A stretch of DNA of 64,000 bases from UBA3064 sp016868095 (GTDB lineage: Bacteria; Pseudomonadota; Gammaproteobacteria; Burkholderiales; Burkholderiaceae_E): the NCBI GenBank assembly GCA_041175665.1, contig JBEDEM010000001.1:13138-77137 (forward strand), in the 5' to 3' direction. The notes under the pieces are model-generated. The model had not been told where the DNA came from and searched no databases. It saw only the letters and a program-made list of their open reading frames with translations. Below are positions 25,861 through 34,600 of the stretch, in pieces. A program made the position numbers and the translations under genes. Positions within the stretch are counted from its first letter, which is position 1. Each line of letters begins with the position of its first letter.

Positions 25861-26655
25861 ATGAACGCTTTCAGAAGGCTTGTCCAAACCCTGCTCGTTT
25901 TGACGCTTGCTTTGATTGTGGCTGGCATCGAAACCCAAGCCCTGGCAGCAAGCCAGGATCCGCTGCCCAGCCAAGAGCCCATCACGACCCTGAGTACGCC
26001 CGCCCAAGACGCTACATCCCTCGAGCAAGGCATCGAGGTCTTGCAAGCTTCATTGCGTCAAGTGGCCTCGCGCGACGATTATTGGTTGAGTGCCGATTTA
26101 AGCGTTCAGCTCAATCCCACCTTGACCGACGCTGTAAACCGCGCGGTACCCTTGTATTTTGTGCTGGAGGCCGAGCTTTTGAGGCCGCGTTGGTATTGGG
26201 CCGATGAGCGCTTGTTGAGCAAGGCAAGGATTTACAGGCTTCACTACCACGCGATCACCCGACAGTACAGGCTGCAAAGCCTAAGTACTTCGCAAAACAC
26301 GGGCACAACAAGCGTGAGTGTTACGAATCCCGCAAGCTGGCTCGCAGCGCTAGGCATCGGAGCGGGCGCATCACCCACCAACGCACAATCAGCGCAGGCT
26401 GCAGGGCTTTACCAATCATTTTCGAGCTTGCAAGAAGCCTTGCAAGCCATGGGGAGGGTAAGAGCCTGGCCCTTCATTGAGCAGATGCGTTTGCAGGCAG
26501 GACAGGGCTATGAACTAAGGCTAAGGATGCGGCTTGATGCCAGCCAATTGCCACGGCCCTTGCAAATACCCGGTATTAGTCAGCGCGATTGGTCGATTGA
26601 GGGCACATGGAAACGCTTTCCCTTCGAGATCGGGACGAAGAAAAACGCTCCCTGA
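25861..26655 (+). CDS. DUF4390 domain secreted protein
   Basis: A 264-residue protein with an N-terminal signal peptide (MNAFRRLVQTLLVLTLALIVAG, cleavage probably after a nearby Ala) and a DUF4390 domain. The family is predicted periplasmic, and its function is not established. Most members sit between rsmB and an ntrY-like kinase in betaproteobacteria, as here. The frame is open from 25840, but the ATG at 25861 begins the signal peptide. The end overlaps the kinase start by 49 bases, which suggests coupled translation and a role as a sensor-associated protein; that is inference from context. Confidence 0.8.
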   Translation: MNAFRRLVQTLLVLTLALIVAGIETQALAASQDPLPSQEPITTLSTPAQDATSLEQGIEVLQASLRQVASRDDYWLSADLSVQLNPTLTDAVNRAVPLYFVLEAELLRPRWYWADERLLSKARIYRLHYHAITRQYRLQSLSTSQNTGTTSVSVTNPASWLAALGIGAGASPTNAQSAQAAGLYQSFSSLQEALQAMGRVRAWPFIEQMRLQAGQGYELRLRMRLDASQLPRPLQIPGISQRDWSIEGTWKRFPFEIGTKKNAP

Positions 26656-28820
26656 CCCGCGTTTTGCGGGCGGTTTTGGTGCTCGCGATCGGGCTCGCGG
26701 GTGTGTTGCTGCTTGCGCTTTCGGCCGCGACTCGCAATACACAGTTTTTCACTGACTACTACCCGGTGCTGCTGTGGAGTGCGATAGCGCTAGGTCTGAT
26801 CTTATTGATCCTGCTCGGCGAACTCATGCGCCGCCTCATCAATCGACTCAGACGGGGTTTGTTTGGGTCGCGCTTGATGGCGCGCATGGCAGTGATTTTT
26901 GTCCTATTAGCTGTTGCACCTGCAGCGTTGATGTTTTATGTATCGGTGCAATTCATTGAGCGATCTGTCGAGTCTTGGTTTGATGTTCCCGTTGAACGTG
27001 CACTTGACTCGGGGCTTAGTTTGGCGCGCGTGAGTTTGGATTCAAGGCTTCAACGACTCTTACAAGACGCAAAACAATCGTCTCAGCAGCTTGATCCGAA
27101 TGCAGCCTTGAGCCTGCCAGCGCAGCTTGAGCGTCTGCGCGTGCGTCTTGGCGCCTCGGAGCTTCAATTGTTGAACGCCTCAGGAAAACTCCTCGCATCA
27201 GCAAGCGAGACCATGGTCAATTTGGTGCCTGCGACCACCTCGGCAGCGCTGCTAAGGCAGGCGAAATCGCAGGGGCAATGGAGTGCGATTGAAGGCTCTG
27301 ATGGCGGCTATCGACTCAGAGTGCTTGTGCCGTGGGAGCTTGCGCTTGCAGGGCTTGAGCCAGGCTGGCTTTCAGCGATTGCCCCGGTACCGGCGAGCCT
27401 GGCTGAATTGGCCGAAGTTGCCCAACAAGGCTGGCGTGATTATCAAGAGCTTTCCCTATCGAGGACGACGCTTAAACGCTTGTTTCGCATCACCTTAGTC
27501 ATGGTCTTTTTGTTAACGACCTTCGCAGCGGTTGCCGCGGCCTTTTTACTGGCTGGCTGGCTTGTCGGCCCTTTGGCAGAGTTAGCCAATGCCACAAGAG
27601 TGCTGGCAAGCGGCCAATTTATCGAAGTAAAGGACTATGCGGCGCGAGACGAACTCGGCGTATTGATGCAATCGTTTAATCGAATGTCGCGAGGTCTACA
27701 CGATGCGCAACAAACCATCGGGCAAAACCAGCTCGCGCTACAAGCGGTCAACTTGCGCCTACAAAGCGTACTTTCGCATATTGACGCTGCGGTTTTAGTT
27801 TTTGATGCAGCAATGCGACTTGAGTCGGCCAATGCGCAGGCTGAAAAGATTTGGAGCCATACGCTATCGACGTGTAAGGGTTGGCCATTGCTGCAATTGC
27901 CCGGCCAACCAGCGCTTGGCCAGGCCATCCATCAGGCCTTTGCCGATCAACCCCAAGACGAATCATTGAGTTGGCAAAGGCAATGGACGCTTGCTGATGG
28001 TGCGGTTGTTCTTGCTCGCGGTGCAAAACTGGGCGGTGAGCGCGCTGGCTATGTGGTCGTGCTTGATGACATTACGCAGGTATTGTCCGGCGAGCGTGCT
28101 CTGGCTTGGGCCGAGGTTGCTCAGCGGCTTGCCCATGAGATTAAAAACCCGCTCACGCCGATTCAACTTTCGGCCGAAAGGCTGCAGCGAAAACTAAGGC
28201 CCGAGCTCACTGGCGCTCAGGCTGAACTGGTCGAGAAAACAGCCCAAACCATTGTGAGCCAGGTTGATGCGCTTAAGTCCCTGGTTGATCAGCTTCGCGA
28301 TTACTCAAGACTCGCGTCCACCCAAATGGAGCCACTGGATGTGAATGACCTAATCGCCGAGGTCGCCTCGCTTTACGGTCGCGATATACAGCTTGATCTT
28401 GATGTGCAGGCTGGCCATGTCCGAGCTGATCGGGTGCAAATGCGCCAGGTGCTGCATAACCTCACAAAAAATGCGCTCGAGGCACAACATGAGCAACAAT
28501 TGTCCTCCGCGCAACCGATCAAGCCGATTGTTATTTCCACGAAAACCCTTAAGCTTTCCGATGGGCGCAACGGCTTACGCCTTCGTGTACGTGACCATGG
28601 CGCTGGTTTTTCTGAGGCCATGCTTTCGCGTGTTTTCGAACCTTATGTCACGACCAAGCGCACAGGCAGTGGACTTGGCCTGGCGATTGTGCGCAAAATC
28701 GTTGAAGAACACGGGGCGCAAGTGGAAGTAAGTAACTGGATGTCGGATAGTTCAAGTATCGGGGGCGCGCAGGTGAGCCTTGTTTTTCCGATGCACATCA
28801 ATCCGATGGCGTCTAGTTGA
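26607..28820 (+). CDS. ntrY: NtrY-like sensor histidine kinase
   Basis: A 737-residue membrane kinase. The N-terminal part has membrane helices (about residues 20-42, 53-75 and 92-115), a periplasmic or extracytoplasmic sensor stretch to about 285, then another membrane helix (about 290-315) followed by a HAMP domain, a PAS-like region, and a HisKA dimerisation domain with the phosphorylated His510 in RLAHEIKNPLTP. The ATPase domain follows (NLTKNALEA, DHGAGFSE, GSGLGLAIV). The architecture is that of NtrY. NtrY/NtrX systems respond to nitrogen, redox or envelope cues in proteobacteria. It is followed by the ntrX-like gene after 65 bases. Confidence 0.9.
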   Translation: METLSLRDRDEEKRSLTRVLRAVLVLAIGLAGVLLLALSAATRNTQFFTDYYPVLLWSAIALGLILLILLGELMRRLINRLRRGLFGSRLMARMAVIFVLLAVAPAALMFYVSVQFIERSVESWFDVPVERALDSGLSLARVSLDSRLQRLLQDAKQSSQQLDPNAALSLPAQLERLRVRLGASELQLLNASGKLLASASETMVNLVPATTSAALLRQAKSQGQWSAIEGSDGGYRLRVLVPWELALAGLEPGWLSAIAPVPASLAELAEVAQQGWRDYQELSLSRTTLKRLFRITLVMVFLLTTFAAVAAAFLLAGWLVGPLAELANATRVLASGQFIEVKDYAARDELGVLMQSFNRMSRGLHDAQQTIGQNQLALQAVNLRLQSVLSHIDAAVLVFDAAMRLESANAQAEKIWSHTLSTCKGWPLLQLPGQPALGQAIHQAFADQPQDESLSWQRQWTLADGAVVLARGAKLGGERAGYVVVLDDITQVLSGERALAWAEVAQRLAHEIKNPLTPIQLSAERLQRKLRPELTGAQAELVEKTAQTIVSQVDALKSLVDQLRDYSRLASTQMEPLDVNDLIAEVASLYGRDIQLDLDVQAGHVRADRVQMRQVLHNLTKNALEAQHEQQLSSAQPIKPIVISTKTLKLSDGRNGLRLRVRDHGAGFSEAMLSRVFEPYVTTKRTGSGLGLAIVRKIVEEHGAQVEVSNWMSDSSSIGGAQVSLVFPMHINPMASS

Positions 28821-28885
28821 GTTGAGTGATGTGCGATCTTGACAAGTCCTGTGTAAGCTAGAGAAGGGCACAAAAACGAGGTTGT

Positions 28886-29779
28886 ATGGCAGATATATTG
28901 GTCGTCGATGACGAGATTGGTATCCGGGAACTACTTAGTGAGATTCTCGGGGATGAAGGCCATGAGGTTTTACAGGCAGAAAATGCAGCACAGGCACGAA
29001 GCGCGCGCCAAAAGGCGCGTCCCGATTTGGTGCTGCTCGATATTTGGATGCCCGATACCGACGGGATAGCGGTCTTGCGAGAATGGTCGGAGTTGGGACT
29101 GCTGGATATGCCGGTGATTATGATGTCGGGTCACGCCACGGTCGAGATGGCCTCGCAGGCCACGCGTTTAGGCGCCGTTGGCTTTCTTGAAAAACCTATT
29201 GCGCTACAAAAACTGCTCGCTGCTGTGCAAAGTGCGCTCCAGGGCAAAGGCGCCATGCTCAGCACGACCCGCCCACAGCAGACGGCCTCGATCCAGGCAG
29301 GCCAAGCAGCAGTGCCGGCGTTGCCCCGCGCCGAGCTCAAGTCCGAGCCCTTAGCCTTCAACGCCCCCCACAGTCAGCCGCAAACGGGCTTTGGCGAAGC
29401 AACGGCCCGCGACACCCAAAACGAGCTCCAGCAGCCCAGCGCTCACCAAGGCTTGCAAAGCCCGCTGGCTGCGACGCAAGCGCGCCGCGACTTGGACTCA
29501 GCGGGTGGGATGTTGCCTGCCTCTCCTTGGGCGGTATCGCCCCATCTTGACAGAGACCATAGCTCGCCAAGCGCAAGGCTTTCGCAGTTATCGTTTGATC
29601 AGCCTTTGCGCGATGCACGCGATGCCTTTGAGCGCTTGTACTTTGAGCATCATCTTGCCCGCGAAGGCGGATCCATGACAAGAGTGGCCGAGCGCACCGG
29701 GCTTGAGCGCACCCACTTGTATCGAAAGCTAAAGCAGCTTGGCGTGGAGTTGGGTCGCAGCACGCGGCGTGAAGTTTAA
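28886..29779 (+). CDS. NtrX-like response regulator without AAA+ domain
   Basis: The 297-residue protein has an N-terminal receiver domain (DDE acidic pocket at 8-10, phosphorylated Asp52 in VLLDIWMPD, conserved Lys in FLEKPI near 102), a long Ala/Gln/Ser/Pro-rich linker of roughly 110 residues, and a C-terminal Fis-type helix-turn-helix with TRVAERTGLERTHLYRKLKQLG. The sigma-54-activating AAA+ domain that true NtrX proteins have between these parts is missing, so it cannot directly remodel sigma-54 polymerase. It most likely binds DNA when phosphorylated by the upstream NtrY-like kinase. The ATG follows GAGG. Related AAA+-less regulators occur in Burkholderiales. Confidence 0.88.
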   Translation: MADILVVDDEIGIRELLSEILGDEGHEVLQAENAAQARSARQKARPDLVLLDIWMPDTDGIAVLREWSELGLLDMPVIMMSGHATVEMASQATRLGAVGFLEKPIALQKLLAAVQSALQGKGAMLSTTRPQQTASIQAGQAAVPALPRAELKSEPLAFNAPHSQPQTGFGEATARDTQNELQQPSAHQGLQSPLAATQARRDLDSAGGMLPASPWAVSPHLDRDHSSPSARLSQLSFDQPLRDARDAFERLYFEHHLAREGGSMTRVAERTGLERTHLYRKLKQLGVELGRSTRREV

Positions 29780-29790
29780 GTGCTTATCCT

Positions 29791-29819
29791 AAGATCGATC
29801 TTTATAAAGTATCGATCTT
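29791..29819. repeat. Nested inverted repeat after the ntrX-like gene
   Basis: AAGATCGAT (29791-29799) and ATCGATCTT (29811-29819) form perfect 9-bp arms around an 11-base loop. The left part also contains the perfect palindrome AAGATCGATCTT (29791-29802), and the inner loop contains CTTTATAAAG. There is no U run after it. It overlaps the TTG proposed as the start of the next ORF, so it could mask that start, act as an operator, or stabilise the ntrX transcript end. Confidence 0.5.
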
Positions 29820-30306
29820 GGATTTGTATTTACTCAGACTTAACGATGACTTAGAAGCGTGCCGCTTCCAGCATGCGGTCTTAAAGGTCTGGCTTGATTG
29901 CTGGCAACAAGAGCGACCGTGTGCTTTATTGCTCAATCATGTCCTGGCGCAAAACGATATCCCCTGGAAGCTTATGCTGGCTGAGTCCATGCATGCAATA
30001 AGCAAGCAAGCCTCACTAACCGACTCGAAGGCTTGGGAGCAAGCCCTTCTCGTCAAACAGCTTGCACCGAGTTGCCTATGTTGTGCTCAACAAGGCCAGC
30101 TTGGTCTGGTGCTGGCAAGTCTTTATCGCGGACTCAATGCTTTTCGAAAGGCGACTGCCATAGCCTCGGATGAGACGGCCAACCGACTTGCTGTGCTGCT
30201 TGTTGGCAGCACCCAGTTGAGCGAAGCTAAGCTCATGCGAGGGCTTCGCTATTTGCAGCCGCCAGTGCGCGTTCTGCCTGTTGCCTGGGGCGGGCAAACG
30301 TCCTAG
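29818..30306 (+). CDS. Small protein with CobW-like CxCC motif, no P-loop
   Basis: I do not recognise a named family. The 162-residue frame has no ATG start near the beginning; TTG codons at 29818 and 29824 are the only early options and both lie in or beside an inverted repeat. A central segment, QLAPSCLCCAQQGQLGLVLASL (Cys86, 88, 89), strongly resembles the CxCC metal-binding motif of CobW/COG0523 GTPases. The flanking stretches PCALLLNHV and LAVLLVGSTQLSEAKLM could match CobW beta strands. The Walker A motif expected about 60 residues earlier is absent. It is either a degenerate CobW relative, a truncated remnant, or an unrelated cysteine protein. It is convergent with the next gene, 16 bases away. 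Confidence 0.5.
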   Translation: MDLYLLRLNDDLEACRFQHAVLKVWLDCWQQERPCALLLNHVLAQNDIPWKLMLAESMHAISKQASLTDSKAWEQALLVKQLAPSCLCCAQQGQLGLVLASLYRGLNAFRKATAIASDETANRLAVLLVGSTQLSEAKLMRGLRYLQPPVRVLPVAWGGQTS

Positions 30307-30322
30307 GCTTTGCGCTTACGGT

Positions 30323-31477
30323 TTAGTCTTTCATTTGCGATAACGGTCCGGGCGAATGTCCTCTTGCATCGCCAATACGACTTGCACAGCGATCAAGTTG
30401 AGCAAGCGTTGTGTCATCAATTGGAATGGCCTTTGCCCTTGCCAGACGCATGGCAACTTCGGGTTCACCGGGAAGCAGCACCCGCCCTGGATAAAGCGTC
30501 GCTGCGATCGCCGCAGCCTCTGAGCTTTGCGCCGGTGACATTTGCGAGTCTTCACTAAGCGCAGCCGATTCAAGCCATTGAATAAATCGCTCCATCTCTT
30601 CTGAAAAATACCCGGCCTGGCCAAGCCTTGTCGGATCGATGAGTATGACCAGCATATTGTTCCAAATCGCATATTGTTGTGGAAAATGCGCCGGATGAAT
30701 GCTTTCCCCGCCGATGAGTGCAGCGCCCAGCAACTCACAAACCACCGCAAGTCCGTAGCCTTTGTGACCCCCAAAGGTTAAAAGCGATCCGAACTCACCT
30801 TGTTCGTCTGCTTCAAACATCACCGCTGGCTGATTGGTGGGATGGCCTTTTGCATCGATCAGGCAGCCATCAGGAACTGCAACAGCTTTGTTATGAGCTA
30901 CGCGAACCTTACCGTGAGCAATCGCACTTGTAGCAAAGTCAACAATGATCGGCGCTTGCCCACTGCGCGGTATCGCAGCTGTAAAAGGATTGGTCAAGAA
31001 TCGTGCTTGAGCGCCTCCATAGGGCGCAACCATGGTGGGCGCGCCAATCGCGTTGGTGAAGTGCACCGCCACGAGACCCTTGGCCGCAGCCATCTCGGCC
31101 CAGTGGCCGATACGGCCGATATGGTGGCTATTACGAAGCCCAAAAATGCAGTGACCGTGAAGCTTGGCACGCTCAATCCCCAGATCCATGGCTTGTCGCG
31201 CCATCGACTGGCCCATACCCCGCTGGCCGTCAGCGATAAACAAGGCACCTGCATCATGAACAAGCGAAAGTTGCTGATTCAACCGAAGCTCGTGATTCAA
31301 GCACGAGGCAACATAACGGTCATTCATGCCCACGCCATGAGAGTCGTGACCACTTAAATTAGCCAGCACCAGATGTTTGGCGGTGTCTTGGGCTTCGTTG
31401 AGTTCACTGCCGGCACAACGCCACAGTTGTTCTACCCACTGTTCTAAGCGCTGCGGATTAATCTGGAAGTTTGCCAT
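30323..31477 (-). CDS. Malate/L-lactate/ureidoglycolate dehydrogenase-family oxidoreductase
   Basis: This 384-residue enzyme belongs to the LDH2/MDHG2 family of NAD(P)-dependent 2-hydroxyacid dehydrogenases, unrelated to classical LDH/MDH. Family segments are SGHDSHGVGM near the N terminus, NSHHIGRIGHWAE, IIVDFATSAIAHGKV and FGGHKGYGLAVVCELL. Members oxidise malate, L-lactate, 2,3-diketo-L-gulonate, ureidoglycolate, or sulfolactate, so the substrate is open. It is divergent from metH and shares a 174-bp gap with it. Nothing in the neighbourhood chooses the substrate. Confidence 0.9.
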   Translation of the reverse strand: MANFQINPQRLEQWVEQLWRCAGSELNEAQDTAKHLVLANLSGHDSHGVGMNDRYVASCLNHELRLNQQLSLVHDAGALFIADGQRGMGQSMARQAMDLGIERAKLHGHCIFGLRNSHHIGRIGHWAEMAAAKGLVAVHFTNAIGAPTMVAPYGGAQARFLTNPFTAAIPRSGQAPIIVDFATSAIAHGKVRVAHNKAVAVPDGCLIDAKGHPTNQPAVMFEADEQGEFGSLLTFGGHKGYGLAVVCELLGAALIGGESIHPAHFPQQYAIWNNMLVILIDPTRLGQAGYFSEEMERFIQWLESAALSEDSQMSPAQSSEAAAIAATLYPGRVLLPGEPEVAMRLARAKAIPIDDTTLAQLDRCASRIGDARGHSPGPLSQMKD

Positions 31478-31651
31478 CTCCTGTCCTTTTCATGAAGTAT
31501 TCTCGCCCCATGATCCTACGCTTTCAGCGGTTTTGGCGAATCTGAAAGACCATGGGCGTTCTATACTCAAGGGCTTCGCTCAACAAGCTTTAACACGCCG
31601 GTGATATCGCGACGAAAGATCCGCATGAAGCTCTGAGCTCAATCTACCGCG

Positions 31652-34600
31652 ATGAGATTTGACGTGAGTCCTTTAGAACAAGACCTTCGAGCACGCATGG
31701 CCAAACGCATCTTGGTGCTCGACGGCGCCATGGGCACCATGATTCAACGCTATCGCTTAAGCGAAGCCGATTTTCGTGGCGAGCGGGTATTCAGTGTTAG
31801 CTGTGCGCAGCCCGATGCACCAGGGGCTAAGCAAGATGCACCTGGTGCTCAGCCTGTGGCGAGCCTACTTTCGGAGATTGCTGCGATGCCAAAGCCTGCG
31901 CAATTTGCGCATGATGTCAAAGGCAATAACGAACTTTTAAGCCTCACCCAGCCATCACTCATTTACGATATTCATCACCAGTACTTGTTGGCCGGCGCTG
32001 ATCTGATCGAAACCAATACCTTTGGCGCAAGTTCGGTCGCTCAGGCCGACTACGGGCTCTCTAGCTTCGCTTATGCGATGAATCTTGCATCAGCCAAGCT
32101 CGCTAGCGCAGCCGCAGCAGCGTTCACCGAGGCAAATCCAAGGTGGCCACGTTATGTTGCCGGTGCGCTTGGACCACAACCTCGCACGGCCTCGATCTCG
32201 CCCGATGTCAACGACCCGGGGGCACGCAACATCGACTTTGAAGCCTTAAGACAAACCTATAGCGAACAATTGCGCGGGTTGCTTGACGGTGGCATCGATG
32301 TCATCCTCGTTGAAACCATTTTCGATACGCTCAACGCAAAAGCTGCGATTTTCGCAATCGAGGAAGCTTTCGAAGCCCGTGGCAAGCGTTGGCCTGTGAT
32401 GATCTCTGGAACGGTGACTGATGCCTCAGGCCGGATTTTATCGGGACAAACCGTTGAAGCTTTTTGGAACGCTATACGCCATGCCAAACCAATGACGGTG
32501 GGGCTTAATTGCGCACTCGGTGCAGCCCTCATGCGGCCCTATGTACAAGAGCTCTCGCAAAAGGCAGATACCTTGGTATGTGTTTATCCCAATGCGGGTT
32601 TACCCAATCCAATGTCGGATACTGGCTTTGATGAAACGCCTGAGATCACTGCAAGACTGCTCAAAGAGTTTGCACAAAGCGGCTTTGTGAATATCGCAGG
32701 AGGATGCTGCGGGACCACACCAGAACATATCGCAGCAATTGTTGAGGCGGTAAAAGATTGCAAGCCGCGATTAATCCCCGATCTTGAGCCTGCGATGCGC
32801 TTATCGGGCTTAGAACCTTTAAATATCAAGACCGATAGCTTATTTGTAAATGTCGGTGAGCGCACCAATGTGACAGGATCAAAGCAGTTTGCCCGCTTGA
32901 TCTTGGAGGAGCGCTTCGACGAAGCCTTAGCGGTGGCAAGGCAGCAAGTAGAACACGGTGCACAAATCATCGATGTCAACATGGATGAGGCTATGCTCGA
33001 TTCAGAGGCTGCCATGGTTCGCTTTTTGAACATGCTCGCATCAGAGCCCGACATCGCGCGCGTGCCGATCATGATTGATAGTTCCAAGTGGTCGGTAATC
33101 GAAGCCGGCTTGCGCTGCGTTCAAGGCAAGTCGATTGTCAACTCGATATCGTTAAAAGAAGGCGAGCATAGCTTTTTGCATCAGGCAAGACTTTGCCAGC
33201 GCTATGGTGCTGCCGTGATTGTGATGGCTTTTGACGAGCAGGGCCAGGCCGACAGCTTTGCGCGAAAGGTCTCGATTTGTGAGCGTGCCTACAGGCTATT
33301 GGTGGATCGGCTGCAATTTGATCCGCAAGATATCGTGTTTGATCCCAATATCTTTGCGGTGGCCACAGGGATCGAAGAGCACGATCGCTATGGACTTGAT
33401 TTCATCGAAGCTTGTGCGTGGATTAAGCAGCATTTGCCTGGCGCCAAAATTTCGGGCGGCGTCTCTAATGTGTCCTTTAGTTTTCGTGGCAACGATTTGG
33501 CGCGCGAAGCGATTCACACCGTGTTTTTGTATCACGCCATTCGGGCCGGCCTCTCGATGGGTATCGTCAATGCTGGGATGATCGGTGTTTATGATGATCT
33601 TGATCCCGAGCTTCGAGCCCTGGTCGAAGATGTCTTGTTATATCGCCAGCCTTTAGCCGATCCGAAAGCACAGGGCGATCAGGCTCAAACAAGCACCGAG
33701 CGATTGATTGTGAAGGCGGCGTCGCTCAAAGGCGATGGTGCCCGGCGCGAAGAGCAATTGGCCTGGCGCGAGTCATCGGTTGAGCAACGTATTTCGCATG
33801 CTTTGGTTCACGGCCTGACCCAATGGATTACCGAAGACACCGAAGAGGCCTGGCAGCAAATTCTTGCCCGTGGCGGTAAACCGATCGAGGTGATCGAAGG
33901 CCCATTGATGCAAGGCATGAATTTAGTGGGTGATTTGTTTGGTGCGGGCAAGATGTTTTTACCCCAGGTGGTGAAATCGGCCCGGGTGATGAAGCAGGCC
34001 GTTGCTCATTTGATTCCCTATATCGAAGCTGATAAAGCGGCGTCGGGGCAAAGCCAGAGCAGGGGCAAGATACTCATTGCAACCGTTAAAGGCGACGTAC
34101 ACGATATCGGTAAAAATATTGTGGCAGTCGTTTTGCAGTGTAATAATTTTGATGTGGTTAATCTTGGCGTCATGGTGCCAGCTAGTGAAATCCTTGCGCA
34201 AGCAAAAGCGCATCAAGTCGATGCGATTGGCTTATCGGGACTTATCACACCCTCGCTTGAGGAGATGGCGCATGTGGCTGCCGAGATGGAGCGAGATGAG
34301 TATTTTAAAGAACGTTCTACGCCTTTATTAATTGGCGGGGCGACAACATCACGAATCCACACCGCGGTTAAAATTGCGCCACACTACAGTCACCCGGTGG
34401 TACATGTACTTGATGCGTCACGCTGCGTGCCGGTGGCACAACAATTATTATCGAAAGAACAACGTCCAAGCTTTATCGAGCAGCTAAAAAAAGATTATGA
34501 AAAATTGCGTGAACAACATGCTCAAGGTCGCGGCCCGGCGCTAATCAGCCTGGCGCAGGCTCGCAGTAATGCACCGCGCATCGACTGGTCGAACTTTAAG

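Noticed and set aside
31478..31651. Possible cobalamin or S-adenosylhomocysteine riboswitch before metH
   Set aside because: I could not find the conserved cores of either element; the only near signal is a weak TATACT at 31562-31567 with no -35.
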